Source of the DNA: Thermoplasmata archaeon
Lineage (GTDB): Archaea; Thermoplasmatota; DAOVMN01
Length of the DNA stretch: 13,001 nucleotides
NCBI GenBank assembly: GCA_030630685.1
Contig: DAOVMN010000020.1
Coordinates: 1 to 13,001, forward strand
Direction of reading: 5' to 3'
The first letter of the stretch is position 1. Every line of letters starts with the position of its first letter. A model generated the notes under the pieces. It worked only from the letters and a program-made list of their open reading frames with translations, had not been told where the DNA came from and searched no databases. The translations under genes were made by a program, and so were the position numbers. Below, in pieces: positions 1 to 5,652 of the stretch.

Positions 1-310
1 CAATACCTGCATCAGTGAGAGACAACCCTGGATATCTCTGAAAAATTTCACAGCTTCTTTCCAGCAGATTATTATCAACAGGTATTATTTTGATCCGTTC
101 ATGAATTTGAAAAAGACGTAACGTCTCCAACGCAACCTCGAAACCAGCTTTTCGTAATAAGAAGTTTACAGTTTCCAGCACGATATACTCTGTAACATAG
201 GCTATTGGAATCTCTTTATCAAGGAATTTAGTGATGATAATAAAAGATTTCTCATGCCATTGATCACTTTTTAGTTTTGCTCCTATCCATACTACACTGT
301 CAATAAACAT
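1..310 (-). CDS. PIN-domain (VapC-type) ribonuclease toxin, C-terminus cut by window edge
   Basis: The minus strand from the ATG at 310-308 stays open for 103 codons to the left edge, so the C-terminal end is missing. Visible PIN features are an early Asp in MFID (D4), a mid-domain acidic residue before a short helix (E46 in VLETVN) and a third acidic position in LSLTDAGI (D100), in the spacing expected for the metal-binding acids of VapC RNases. The family cleaves RNA, often tRNA or rRNA, and is neutralised by a cognate antitoxin. The start codon shares one base with the stop codon of the small upstream gene (TGATG), the usual arrangement of a translationally coupled toxin-antitoxin pair. 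The gene is AT-rich like its neighbours. The RNA target cannot be inferred. Confidence 0.8.
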   Translation of the reverse strand, partial: MFIDSVVWIGAKLKSDQWHEKSFIIITKFLDKEIPIAYVTEYIVLETVNFLLRKAGFEVALETLRLFQIHERIKIIPVDNNLLERSCEIFQRYPGLSLTDAGI

Positions 311-546
311 CAGAGCACCAGATCGTGTTCTTTCACAGAATCAGTGGCTTCTCCATCCACGGTTTGCTTGAGCCAATCCTTTAGGATTTCTTCTGATCTC
401 TTTTTTTTCAGCAAGAGCATTAAATCATCCTCTTTTTCCATAGCAAATTCAAATATGGATCTTACAAGCTCCTTTTCAGACATTTTTATTCCTTTTCTGG
501 AAATGTCTTCATAGAGTTTAGTTAGTTCTTTCGCTTTAGTTTGCAT
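310..546 (-). CDS. putative antitoxin of the PIN toxin
   Basis: This gene encodes 78 residues if it starts at the ATG at 546-544, which follows an AGGA ribosome binding site with nine bases between. A TTG nine bases further upstream in the same frame is the less likely start. The protein is highly charged and predicted helical, with a Lys/Glu-rich core and no recognisable AbrB, RHH or PHD DNA-binding motif, so it is called an antitoxin from position only: it immediately precedes and overlaps the PIN toxin by one base. Residues around EKELVRSIFEFAMEKEDDL form an amphipathic helix that could fit against the PIN active site. Alternatively it could be an unrelated small helical protein. Confidence 0.6.
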   Translation of the reverse strand: MQTKAKELTKLYEDISRKGIKMSEKELVRSIFEFAMEKEDDLMLLLKKKRSEEILKDWLKQTVDGEATDSVKEHDLVL

Positions 547-560
547 TTTTTTCAATCCTT

Positions 561-573
561 TTTTATTTTATCT
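561..573 (-). promoter_or_regulatory. possible TATA-like element for the toxin-antitoxin pair
   Basis: On the minus strand an A/T-only stretch (reading AAAATAAAA within AGATAAAATAAAAAAGG) lies 15-25 bases before the antitoxin start. It is compatible with an archaeal TATA box and very short leader, but the whole region is AT-rich, so the call is weak. Confidence 0.25.
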
Positions 574-610
574 TTTGGGTTTACAGAGGATTGTATGTGT
601 CGTGCAACAT

Positions 611-620
611 ATTTATATAT
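611..620 (+). promoter_or_regulatory. TATA box of the transposase gene
   Basis: The ten bases ATTTATATAT lie 21-30 bases before the ATG at 641, which is the archaeal TATA-to-start distance. The transcript would therefore begin at or a few bases before the start codon (leaderless or nearly so), which fits the lack of a Shine-Dalgarno sequence. Confidence 0.55.
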
Positions 621-640
621 GATATGGGTCTTATTAAGCA

Positions 641-1138
641 ATGGGATGGAATATGACTACAACTGAATGGACACCAAATCTCACAAGAGAACAAATGGAA
701 CAGAGAAGGATGAAAGCCGTCGAACTGTTTGAAGATGGATTTAACCAAAATCAGGTCGCGAAGAAATTGGGTGTAAATCGTTCTTCTTCATGTAGGTGGT
801 TTCACCGATGGAAGAAAGGAGGTAAGAATTCATTGAAAATTAGAAAAGCACCTGGATCCAGAGTTAAACTGAATATGGAACAACGTAATAAACTGGAAGA
901 AATCTTACTTCAAAGTGCATCAACCTATGGATATGACACTGATCTTTGGACATTGAAAAGGATCTCTTACGTGATTAAAAAAGAATTCAAGATATCATAT
1001 CATCCTTCCTCTCTGAGCCGAGCCCTTAAGATTTTAGGCTACAGTTGCCAGAAACCAATCAGAGTGGCAACAAACAGGAACGAAGAAAAAAGACAGCTAT
1101 GGGTTAAAACCGTTTGGGACGAAGACAAAAAAAAATGA
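641..1138 (+). CDS. IS630 transposase, N-terminal part (orfA)
   Basis: These 165 residues hold the DNA-binding half of an IS630-type transposase. Residues about 20-60 form a helix-turn-helix of the Homeodomain/Sleeping-Beauty-like type (RMKAVELFEDGFNQNQVAKK followed by LGVNRSSSCRWFHRWK). Residues about 95-150 form a second winged-helix segment that ends in the IS630-typical SSLSRALKILGYSCQKP. The frame ends at TGA 1136-1138, directly after nine consecutive A (1127-1135). The catalytic half lies in the -1 frame and starts inside this overlap, so a -1 slip on the A run would give a single 358-residue enzyme, close to the family's usual length. An ATG at 653 is an alternative start. Confidence 0.85.
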   Translation: MGWNMTTTEWTPNLTREQMEQRRMKAVELFEDGFNQNQVAKKLGVNRSSSCRWFHRWKKGGKNSLKIRKAPGSRVKLNMEQRNKLEEILLQSASTYGYDTDLWTLKRISYVIKKEFKISYHPSSLSRALKILGYSCQKPIRVATNRNEEKRQLWVKTVWDEDKKK

Positions 1139-1716
1139 TAGAAGAAGGTTGTACACTAGTATTTCTAGATGAATCAGGTTTCAACACTACGCCCCATATT
1201 GCAAAAACTTGGGCACTGATTGGAAGAACACCGGTATTCAAACATCCGGTTAAGTGGTATAAAATAAGTGTAATAAGTGCAGTGACCACCAGAGGACAGC
1301 TATTCTTCAGATTGCATCGAACGAAATCAGTTAAGGATGTAGATGTTATCAATTTCATTAGACAGATTCTTTACCAAATTAATGGTAGGATAATTCTCTA
1401 CATGGATGGATTGCCTCAACACAAGAGCAAGAAAGTGATAACATTCATCAAGAAACATGAACGATTGGAGATGAGAAGATTTCCAGCATACAGTCCAGAT
1501 CTGAATCCAGATGAAGGAGTTTGGTCATATGTTAAAACAAGGATGATACCAAATCTTGTGATTAAAACAGCAAATGAATTGCCACGTAAAGTGAAATCAT
1601 CTCTTCACAAGCTACAAAGAAGGAAAGATCTGATCATTTCGTTTCTCCTTCAATCAGAACTACCATGGGATGAATGCTCTAAGGAAATGCTGCATAATCA
1701 ATACAAAGCTCAGTAA
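1114..1716 (+). CDS. IS630 transposase, catalytic DDE part (orfB)
   Basis: This is the RNase-H-fold catalytic half. All three acidic residues are present: LVFLDESGF (first Asp), ILYMDGLPQHKS (second Asp) and SPDLNPDEGVW (Glu). Thirty-five residues lie between the second Asp and the Glu, one more than the 34 commonly quoted for IS630/Tc1 enzymes. The frame is open from 1114, but the natural reading is either a -1 frameshift from the upstream frame at the nine-A run or reinitiation at the ATG at 1135. No internal stop or deletion is visible, so the transposase could be active if frameshifting occurs. The alternative is that the single-base change is an inactivating mutation in an old copy. Confidence 0.85.
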   Translation: MGRRQKKMIEEGCTLVFLDESGFNTTPHIAKTWALIGRTPVFKHPVKWYKISVISAVTTRGQLFFRLHRTKSVKDVDVINFIRQILYQINGRIILYMDGLPQHKSKKVITFIKKHERLEMRRFPAYSPDLNPDEGVWSYVKTRMIPNLVIKTANELPRKVKSSLHKLQRRKDLIISFLLQSELPWDECSKEMLHNQYKAQ

Positions 1717-1740
1717 TACCCCGCTGTTTGCAGCGATGTT
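1716..1740. repeat. degenerate palindromic repeat, copy 1
   Basis: The 25 bases begin ATACCCCG and match copy 2 (1760-1784) at 18 of 25 positions. Several differences fall on opposite sides of the stem (CGCTG/CAGCG here, CGTAG/CTACG there), so pairing of the inner five base pairs is kept. The outer stem is not kept. It begins right at the transposase stop codon and overlaps the proposed right end of the insertion sequence. Confidence 0.4.
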
Positions 1741-1746
1741 ATTTTT

Positions 1747-1950
1747 TCAGTCTAAATTGATACCCCGTAGCTTGCTACGGGGTTCTTCATTTCCCGTTCG
1801 CCTCCTTATAGCCGCAACAACTTCAACCAGGACGGTGAAAGGCTCTACCCCTATATATTTGCCATTTTTTACATTTTCAAGCAATTCTTTACAAACTCCA
1901 TGCTTTTCCTCCGTCTCTTTCACACTCATTATAAATTCTTTCTTGATCAT
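1747..1950 (-). pseudogene. PIN-domain gene remnant truncated at both ends
   Basis: The 67-residue frame contains the middle of a VapC-like PIN domain: EEKHGVCKELLENVKNGKYI, then a strand and helix PFTVLVEVVAAIRRRTG, where the Glu of LVEVVAAI is the usual second catalytic acid. The N-terminal strand with the first catalytic Asp is missing; the frame begins MIKKEFIMS where a normal family member would have an Asp-containing start. After RRTGNEE the rest of the domain (third and fourth acids) is replaced by PRSKLRGINLD, encoded by the palindrome at 1760-1784. It follows the Trm112-like gene by 18 bases in the same direction. It should be inactive as a nuclease. A short expressed peptide cannot be excluded. 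Confidence 0.65.
1760..1784. repeat. perfect palindrome (REP-like), copy 2
   Basis: ACCCCGTAGC at 1762-1771 and GCTACGGGGT at 1774-1783 are perfect inverse complements separated by TT, which gives a 10-bp hairpin. Read on the minus strand it encodes EEPRSKLRGI, the last residues of the open frame of the broken PIN gene. From memory, peptide tails of this kind occur at the ends of many unrelated archaeal proteins, which points to a dispersed palindromic element that inserts into genes. It could also act as a transcription terminator in either direction. Confidence 0.65.
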
Positions 1951-1968
1951 TCCTTCAGGAGGATACAG

Positions 1969-2145
1969 TTATTCTTCTGGAGGCAGCAAATTCGGTATTC
2001 CATCCTCTATTGGGAAATCATAATTGCATTTACCACATCTCAACGTTCCCTCCAAGATTTCTTCTTCCTCCTCACGCTTTATTATAATTTCTAGTTCTCC
2101 TTTGCATACCGGACAACAAAGTATACCGATCAAATCTTTCTTCAT
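1969..2145 (-). CDS. Trm112-like zinc-ribbon protein
   Basis: The 58-residue protein has the Trm112/UPF0434 pattern: LIGILCCPVCKGELE near the N-terminus (C10, C11, C14), an acidic-basic loop, then RCGKCNYDFPIEDGIPNLLP (C37, C40) with the family-typical PIEDGIPNLL ending. C11/C14 and C37/C40 would bind one zinc. Trm112 proteins act as small activating partners of several methyltransferases that modify tRNA, rRNA or release factor. The ATG at 2145 has GGGAG five bases upstream and starts 10 bases after the stop of the UDP-sugar dehydrogenase, so the two are probably co-transcribed. The frame is open further upstream, but that extension overlaps the dehydrogenase and is not family-like. A methyltransferase partner is not in the window. 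Confidence 0.8.
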   Translation of the reverse strand: MKKDLIGILCCPVCKGELEIIIKREEEEEILEGTLRCGKCNYDFPIEDGIPNLLPPEE

Positions 2146-2155
2146 GTTGCTCCCT

Positions 2156-3514
2156 TCAGCATTTCCCCTTTCCAACACCTCTAAATTCAAATCCTTGCTC
2201 TCTGAATACAGCACCGCCATACACGTTCCTTCCGTCGATGAGAATGGGTGTTTGCATCTGGCTCTTGAAATATTCCGGTGAAAGTGAGCGGTATTCGTCA
2301 TGTGCTGTAACAAGTACCGCACAGTTCCTCCCCTTCAGAGCGGCATCTAAGTCATTGGTCAGGTTCACACCTTTGTATTCCTTCACATATACATCGTGGA
2401 CCACCACGTCCGCACCCAGTTCCCTCAGTCGTTTATAGACCAGGAGTGCCGGTGTGTTCCTGGTATCGTCGGAATTCTCAAGGAATGCAAAGCCAAGGAT
2501 ACAGATTTTCTTATTCTTCACCGCCATCTCTTGTCCATTAAAGGCATCCCGTACTAGCTCGACTATATGTTCCGGCATGGAATCGTTGATGTGTCGGCTG
2601 CTCATGATGACATTGGGCTCCACCTTGAACTTTCCGAAGCTGTCCACGCCCCATTTGAGGAGCCATGAGTCTTTTGGAAGGCAGTGGCCGCCCACCCCTG
2701 CACCAGGGAAGTGCATGTTGCGCACTGGATTGGCCGCCGGGTTGGAGGGATCGTTGGGAAGGGTATTCACCAGTCCCCTTACCTCATAGACATCGATGCC
2801 CAAGCTCTCGCACATAAGCGCAACCTCGTTGGCGAAGGCGATGTTCACATCCCTGCAAGAACTTTCTACCGTTTTGGATACCTCGGCTGTAAGGACATCC
2901 GTTGGATAAAGCGGAGCGTTCACGATGTTGCGGTAGAGTTCGAGGGCCTTTTGGGTGCTTTCCTCGTTGATCCCGCCCACGATCCTTGGAAGGTCGGTGA
3001 TGTTGTGCAAGAGCCTCCCAACCATCACTCTTTCATAGGAAAAGGCAAGGTGGAAGTCCTCTCCGGCCTTCATCCCGGAGGTTTCTTCAAGAATTGGTTT
3101 GACAATGTAATCTGTTGTGCCCGGAGCACAGGTTGATTCTATCACTACAAGCGCTCCTTTCTTTATCAGCTCCCCCACTTTGACACAGACCTCCCGCAAT
3201 GATACATAACGAGGAATATGGTTTTCGTCAGTGGGCGTCTGTACATCGATCAGTATGTAGTCCATCTCCGAGAGAACCGAGAAATCATCAGTGACGCGAA
3301 AGGTCTTCTTCTCCTTCACAACCCTCTCAATGAGCTCAGCGAGACCGGGCTCATGGCCGCCAATCGGATTCCTTCCTTTGTTCAGTAAATCGATCTTCCA
3401 GCCCGAACGTCTCGAGCGCCGTTGAAGACCTGTAACATCAAAGCCCGCATCCGCGAACAATGCCGCTGCAGGAATACCAACATACCCCATCCCGATAACT
3501 GCCAGTTTCTTCAT
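2156..3514 (-). CDS. wecC: UDP-N-acetyl-D-mannosamine dehydrogenase-type nucleotide-sugar 6-dehydrogenase
   Basis: The 452-residue protein has the three-domain UDP-glucose/ManNAc dehydrogenase layout. Residues 1-200 are the Rossmann NAD domain (G8-x-G10-x-x-G13 in VIGMGYVG), with TPTDE (94-98) and ESTCAPGTTD (126-135). The central helix carries K214 and RDVNIAFANEVALMCE (221-236). The active-site loop is GVGGHCLPKDSWLL, with C278 as the catalytic nucleophile. The C-terminal domain includes ILGFAFLENSDDTRNTP. The family oxidises C6 of a UDP-N-acetylhexosamine to the uronate in two NAD-dependent steps. Oddly, the end of the second Rossmann strand reads QRRSRRSGWK, where an acidic ribose-binding residue is usual. 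The start at 3514 has AGAGG seven bases upstream. The exact substrate (UDP-ManNAc or UDP-GlcNAc) is inferred only. Confidence 0.85.
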   Translation of the reverse strand: MKKLAVIGMGYVGIPAAALFADAGFDVTGLQRRSRRSGWKIDLLNKGRNPIGGHEPGLAELIERVVKEKKTFRVTDDFSVLSEMDYILIDVQTPTDENHIPRYVSLREVCVKVGELIKKGALVVIESTCAPGTTDYIVKPILEETSGMKAGEDFHLAFSYERVMVGRLLHNITDLPRIVGGINEESTQKALELYRNIVNAPLYPTDVLTAEVSKTVESSCRDVNIAFANEVALMCESLGIDVYEVRGLVNTLPNDPSNPAANPVRNMHFPGAGVGGHCLPKDSWLLKWGVDSFGKFKVEPNVIMSSRHINDSMPEHIVELVRDAFNGQEMAVKNKKICILGFAFLENSDDTRNTPALLVYKRLRELGADVVVHDVYVKEYKGVNLTNDLDAALKGRNCAVLVTAHDEYRSLSPEYFKSQMQTPILIDGRNVYGGAVFREQGFEFRGVGKGKC

Positions 3515-3534
3515 CGGATTTCCTCTGTTTTACT

Positions 3535-3669
3535 ATAGAACGCGGATGACGCGGATTTGGCGGATTTTCGCGGATTTTTCATTCATCCGTGTTAATCCGG
3601 CTTGACGACCAAAGGTCATCCGCAGCGAAAACAAGTTTTCACTTTTAATCCGCGAAATCCGTGTTCTAT
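3535..3669. repeat. GCGGAT-rich imperfect inverted-repeat element
   Basis: The gap between the two dehydrogenase genes is filled by a structured repeat. The outer arms 3535-3557 and 3647-3669 are inverse complements with three mismatches over 23 bases, starting ATAGAAC. The left arm continues into four GCGGAT units at 3542, 3551, 3560 and 3570 (9-10 base spacing), and the right half holds complementary ATCCG units at about 3585, 3595, 3618, 3648 and 3656. A small GACC-AAA-GGTC hairpin sits at 3607-3617. I remember similar CGCGGATT-rich repeats from intergenic regions of many microbes. It encodes nothing, and in RNA it would form a long hairpin inside the operon transcript. Confidence 0.7.
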
Positions 3670-3670
3670 T

Positions 3671-4651
3671 TCACCCAAACCTTACAACCTCTCCTTTAGT
3701 TGCCGATTTCAGCGCAGCTTCTGCCAGTCGTATCGCCATGATCCCGTCTTCGCCCGTCACAAGCGAATCCCTTTTTGATTCGACGGCATCAACGAAATCC
3801 TCCAATTCCCGCTTCAATGGTTCTTCCTTCTTCAGCCCCACCGACACTGTTTCCATCTCCAGGGGCAGTTGGTAAAGATTCGTCTCGTCGAGTTCCCCAA
3901 ATTTCGAGGTCGAAATGTGTATGGATTGTGCCATATAATCGATCCTGACGAAGCGTTTTTCGCAGGTTATGGACATCTCTCTAATACGCATTGGAGTAAG
4001 CCAGTTTGTGTCCACGATTCCAAGAACATCATTATCGAACTTAAGCATGATGGTGGCATGGTCCACGAAAGGAGTCTGGCCTGATTTGCCGGCAGCCGCG
4101 AACACCTCTACCACCTCTCCTCCCGCAAGATACCTGGAGACGTCGATATCATGCACCGCTAAGTCCATGATCACCCCGACATCTCTTATTCGGGCGGGGT
4201 AGTTGCTCACCCGTCGGCTTGACATGGTGATTATCTTTCCGAAATCGTTCCTTTTCAGCATCTCCTTTGTGTGCTTCACCACCGGATTGTGGCGTTCTAT
4301 GTGTCCAACTGCCAAGGTCAGCCCGGCATCTTTCGCCATCTCCACTATGCGCTGTGCCTCCTCCAAGCTGCCTGCAAGGGGCTTTTCCATGAGGACGTGC
4401 ACCCCCGCCTCCACTGCGTCCTTTCCCATCTTATAATGCATTGAGGTTGGAACCCCAATGGTAACTGCATCTACATGTTTCAATAATTCTAAATGATTTT
4501 CGTAAAACCTGCAGGCGAACTTCTTCGCAATGGCCTTTCCGCCTTCACTGTCGAGGTCGGAGAGGCCCACCAGCTCCACATTCTCCATTTCGGAATACAC
4601 CCGCACATGGTTCTTGCCCATTGCACCTGTTCCGATTACGCCTGTGCGCAT
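3671..4651 (-). CDS. Gfo/Idh/MocA-family sugar dehydrogenase (UDP-GlcNAc 3-dehydrogenase-like)
   Basis: The 326-residue enzyme starts MRTGVIGTGAMGKNHVRVYS with a Rossmann GxGxxG (G7, G9, G12), followed by EKP (89-91 in HVLMEKPLAG) and DLAVHDID (163-170) of the Gfo/Idh/MocA catalytic domain. The family oxidises or reduces sugars with NAD(P). Archaeal members beside WecC-type enzymes can act as UDP-GlcNAc 3-dehydrogenase in making diacetamido-uronic acids. Immediately downstream is the 6-dehydrogenase gene, which supports such a pathway, although the aminotransferase and acetyltransferase are not seen. The frame stays open to 4762, and an ATG at 4708 with GAAGG upstream would add 19 unrelated residues. 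I chose 4651 because it meets the Rossmann strand directly. Its first 45 conserved bases occur again at 5543-5587. Confidence 0.8.
   Translation of the reverse strand: MRTGVIGTGAMGKNHVRVYSEMENVELVGLSDLDSEGGKAIAKKFACRFYENHLELLKHVDAVTIGVPTSMHYKMGKDAVEAGVHVLMEKPLAGSLEEAQRIVEMAKDAGLTLAVGHIERHNPVVKHTKEMLKRNDFGKIITMSSRRVSNYPARIRDVGVIMDLAVHDIDVSRYLAGGEVVEVFAAAGKSGQTPFVDHATIMLKFDNDVLGIVDTNWLTPMRIREMSITCEKRFVRIDYMAQSIHISTSKFGELDETNLYQLPLEMETVSVGLKKEEPLKRELEDFVDAVESKRDSLVTGEDGIMAIRLAEAALKSATKGEVVRFG
4598..4642. repeat. 45-base direct repeat, copy 1 (5' end of the Gfo/Idh gene)
   Basis: This stretch matches 5543-5587 at 42 of 45 bases in the same orientation and falls to background similarity on both sides. 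It encodes GVIGTGAMGKNHVRV, the nucleotide-binding loop. With its partner it bounds the segment that carries the DUF5678-like and aspartic protease genes. Confidence 0.85.
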
Positions 4652-4739
4652 AAAAATCCTATCCTCGACTTTATCGGCTATTACTGTAATGCCATCTTTA
4701 TTTATCATCCCTTGAGCCTTCAGCCATATTAGTACAATA

Positions 4740-5198
4740 TCACATCTCGATATGGCCGTCATTATTCTTTATGTTCAAATGTATATCAAAATGCTCTAAC
4801 AAATCTTTGAAACCGATAATCAAAGGCACGTCATTGGAATTTACCAAGTATGCTCTAAAATCTATCTCCTCCGAAACATTGCCACACATGTCCTCCATGA
4901 CCGCGGTAACTACAGCAATATTAACGGGTAATTCACACCCCTCTTTTGGAACGACGCCTCTTAAGCGATCTTCTCCAATAACTTTATAGGCTGCAAATTC
5001 CCAAAGATGCTTTGGTAATAGACTGATGTATGCACCAGTATCTAATATTGCTGCCTCCAGGTTACTCCAATCATCTTTATGTTTGAAACGCATATAGCAT
5101 CTAACTCGAATAATTTCATCCAAAATTGGTGATATTCCTTTAAACAACAAAGTTTTTTGTCTTAATATGTCCAAGCAGATCTTAATAGATATGAGCAT
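4740..5198 (-). CDS. retropepsin-like aspartic protease (clan AA)
   Basis: The 152-residue protein has one catalytic motif, AAILDTGAYISLLPKHLWE (D53-T54-G55-A56), preceded by a beta-rich stretch (DEIIRVRCYMRF). A late hydrophobic strand, VPLIIGFKDLLEHFDI, resembles the conserved I-[IL]-G-x-x-x-L region of the fold. Retropepsin-like enzymes work as dimers, with one Asp from each chain. No signal peptide or membrane segment is visible, so it is probably cytoplasmic. The ATG at 5198 (a GTG lies directly before it) is inside the DUF5678-like gene, whose stop is at 5182, so the genes overlap by 17 bases and are likely translationally coupled. Base composition is more AT-rich than the flanking glycan genes, consistent with acquisition. 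The substrate is unknown. Confidence 0.7.
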   Translation of the reverse strand: MLISIKICLDILRQKTLLFKGISPILDEIIRVRCYMRFKHKDDWSNLEAAILDTGAYISLLPKHLWEFAAYKVIGEDRLRGVVPKEGCELPVNIAVVTAVMEDMCGNVSEEIDFRAYLVNSNDVPLIIGFKDLLEHFDIHLNIKNNDGHIEM

Positions 5199-5415
5199 CA
5201 CCTTCTACGAAATCGACTAAGATGTCCCCTTTGACCCGGGTTTTCTCTCTTGCTATTTGTCTCAGTTCTGCAGGATCCTTGCCGTGGGCAACAACGCTTT
5301 CATTAACTATTGCTACCCATTCATTCCTGTATTTTTCTTGTAATTCGGTGGCATGCCTCATTCTCCATTCGTTATCTTTCCAAAACCTTTGTGGTGCCTT
5401 TTTAATTCTTATCAT
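5182..5415 (-). CDS. DUF5678-like small protein
   Basis: The 77-residue protein has a basic N-terminal helix (RIKKAPQRFWKDNEWRMRHA) and a C-terminal half NEWVAIVNESVVAHGKDPAE followed by LRQIAREK and a final strand, ILVDFVEGDAHIY. This matches the pattern I know from DUF5678 proteins (a WVAIVNGKVVAHGKD-like strand-turn followed by a helix and strand). The function of the family is not established. It precedes and overlaps the retropepsin-like gene, and such pairs seem recurrent, which suggests the two proteins act together, for instance as a substrate or regulator of the protease. That is inference. The start codon ATGA overlaps the TGA of a short upstream open stretch, and GGTGA lies six bases before it. 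Confidence 0.65.
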   Translation of the reverse strand: MIRIKKAPQRFWKDNEWRMRHATELQEKYRNEWVAIVNESVVAHGKDPAELRQIAREKTRVKGDILVDFVEGDAHIY

Positions 5416-5518
5416 GATTTCACCATCTCAGTTTCTTTAAGCAGCGTTTCTGCCTGAACATGTACAATATTTGTTTTCTAAGACCATGAGCCTTTTCAGT
5501 AGAATATCCGTATGGCTC

Positions 5519-5599
5519 TCACGATTTGAGGCGGTGCTGCCCCACCCGAACGTGGTTCTTGCCCATTGCGCCTGTTCCGATTACGCCGACCCTCAACAT
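5519..5599 (-). pseudogene. 5' stub of a Gfo/Idh/MocA dehydrogenase gene
   Basis: The minus strand encodes MLRVGVIGTGAMGKNHVRV, the canonical first strand and glycine-rich loop of this family, then runs into unrelated sequence (GQHRLKS) and a TGA at 5521-5519. A strong ribosome binding site (AAGGAG) lies 10 bases before the ATG. Bases 5543-5587 match the intact gene at 4598-4642 with three differences. The stub has the better N-terminus (MLRV against MRTG) and the better initiation signals, so it is probably the original start of the gene that now lies 948 bases downstream. A leftover of a second paralogue is the alternative. Confidence 0.75.
5543..5587. repeat. 45-base direct repeat, copy 2
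   Basis: This is the partner of 4598-4642, in the same orientation and 945 bases away, with 42 of 45 identical bases. It lies within the dehydrogenase stub and marks the outer boundary of the segment holding the DUF5678-like and aspartic protease genes. Confidence 0.85.
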
Positions 5600-5652
5600 T
5601 TTTTTCTTATTCTCCTTCTTAGAAATAACTTCTTTTTCACCACAATTCTTCA

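Larger units (their letters stand above)
594..1741 (+). mobile_element. IS630-family insertion sequence (ends approximate)
   Basis: The element consists of a two-frame IS630-type transposase gene and short flanks. The ends are not certain. The best pair of terminal inverted repeats found by eye is 594-609 (TATGTGTCGTGCAACA) against the complement of 1725-1741 (TAACATCGCTGCAAACA), which match imperfectly with two one-base gaps. The family duplicates a TA dinucleotide on insertion, and TA-containing sequence is present near both ends, but in AT-rich DNA this has little weight. The element lies between a toxin-antitoxin pair and a truncated PIN gene. Confidence 0.55.

Noticed and set aside
594..1741. 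Exact ends and target duplication of the IS630 element
   Set aside because: The inverted repeats found by eye are imperfect and gapped, so I give approximate ends only; comparison with another copy would be decisive.
2146..2322. A longer N-terminus for the Trm112-like protein
   Set aside because: The extension overlaps the dehydrogenase gene in another frame and is not part of the family; the ATG at 2145 has a good ribosome binding site.
2238..3136. Several plus-strand open frames opposite the 6-dehydrogenase gene
   Set aside because: They are shadows of the well-supported minus-strand gene and show no family motifs.
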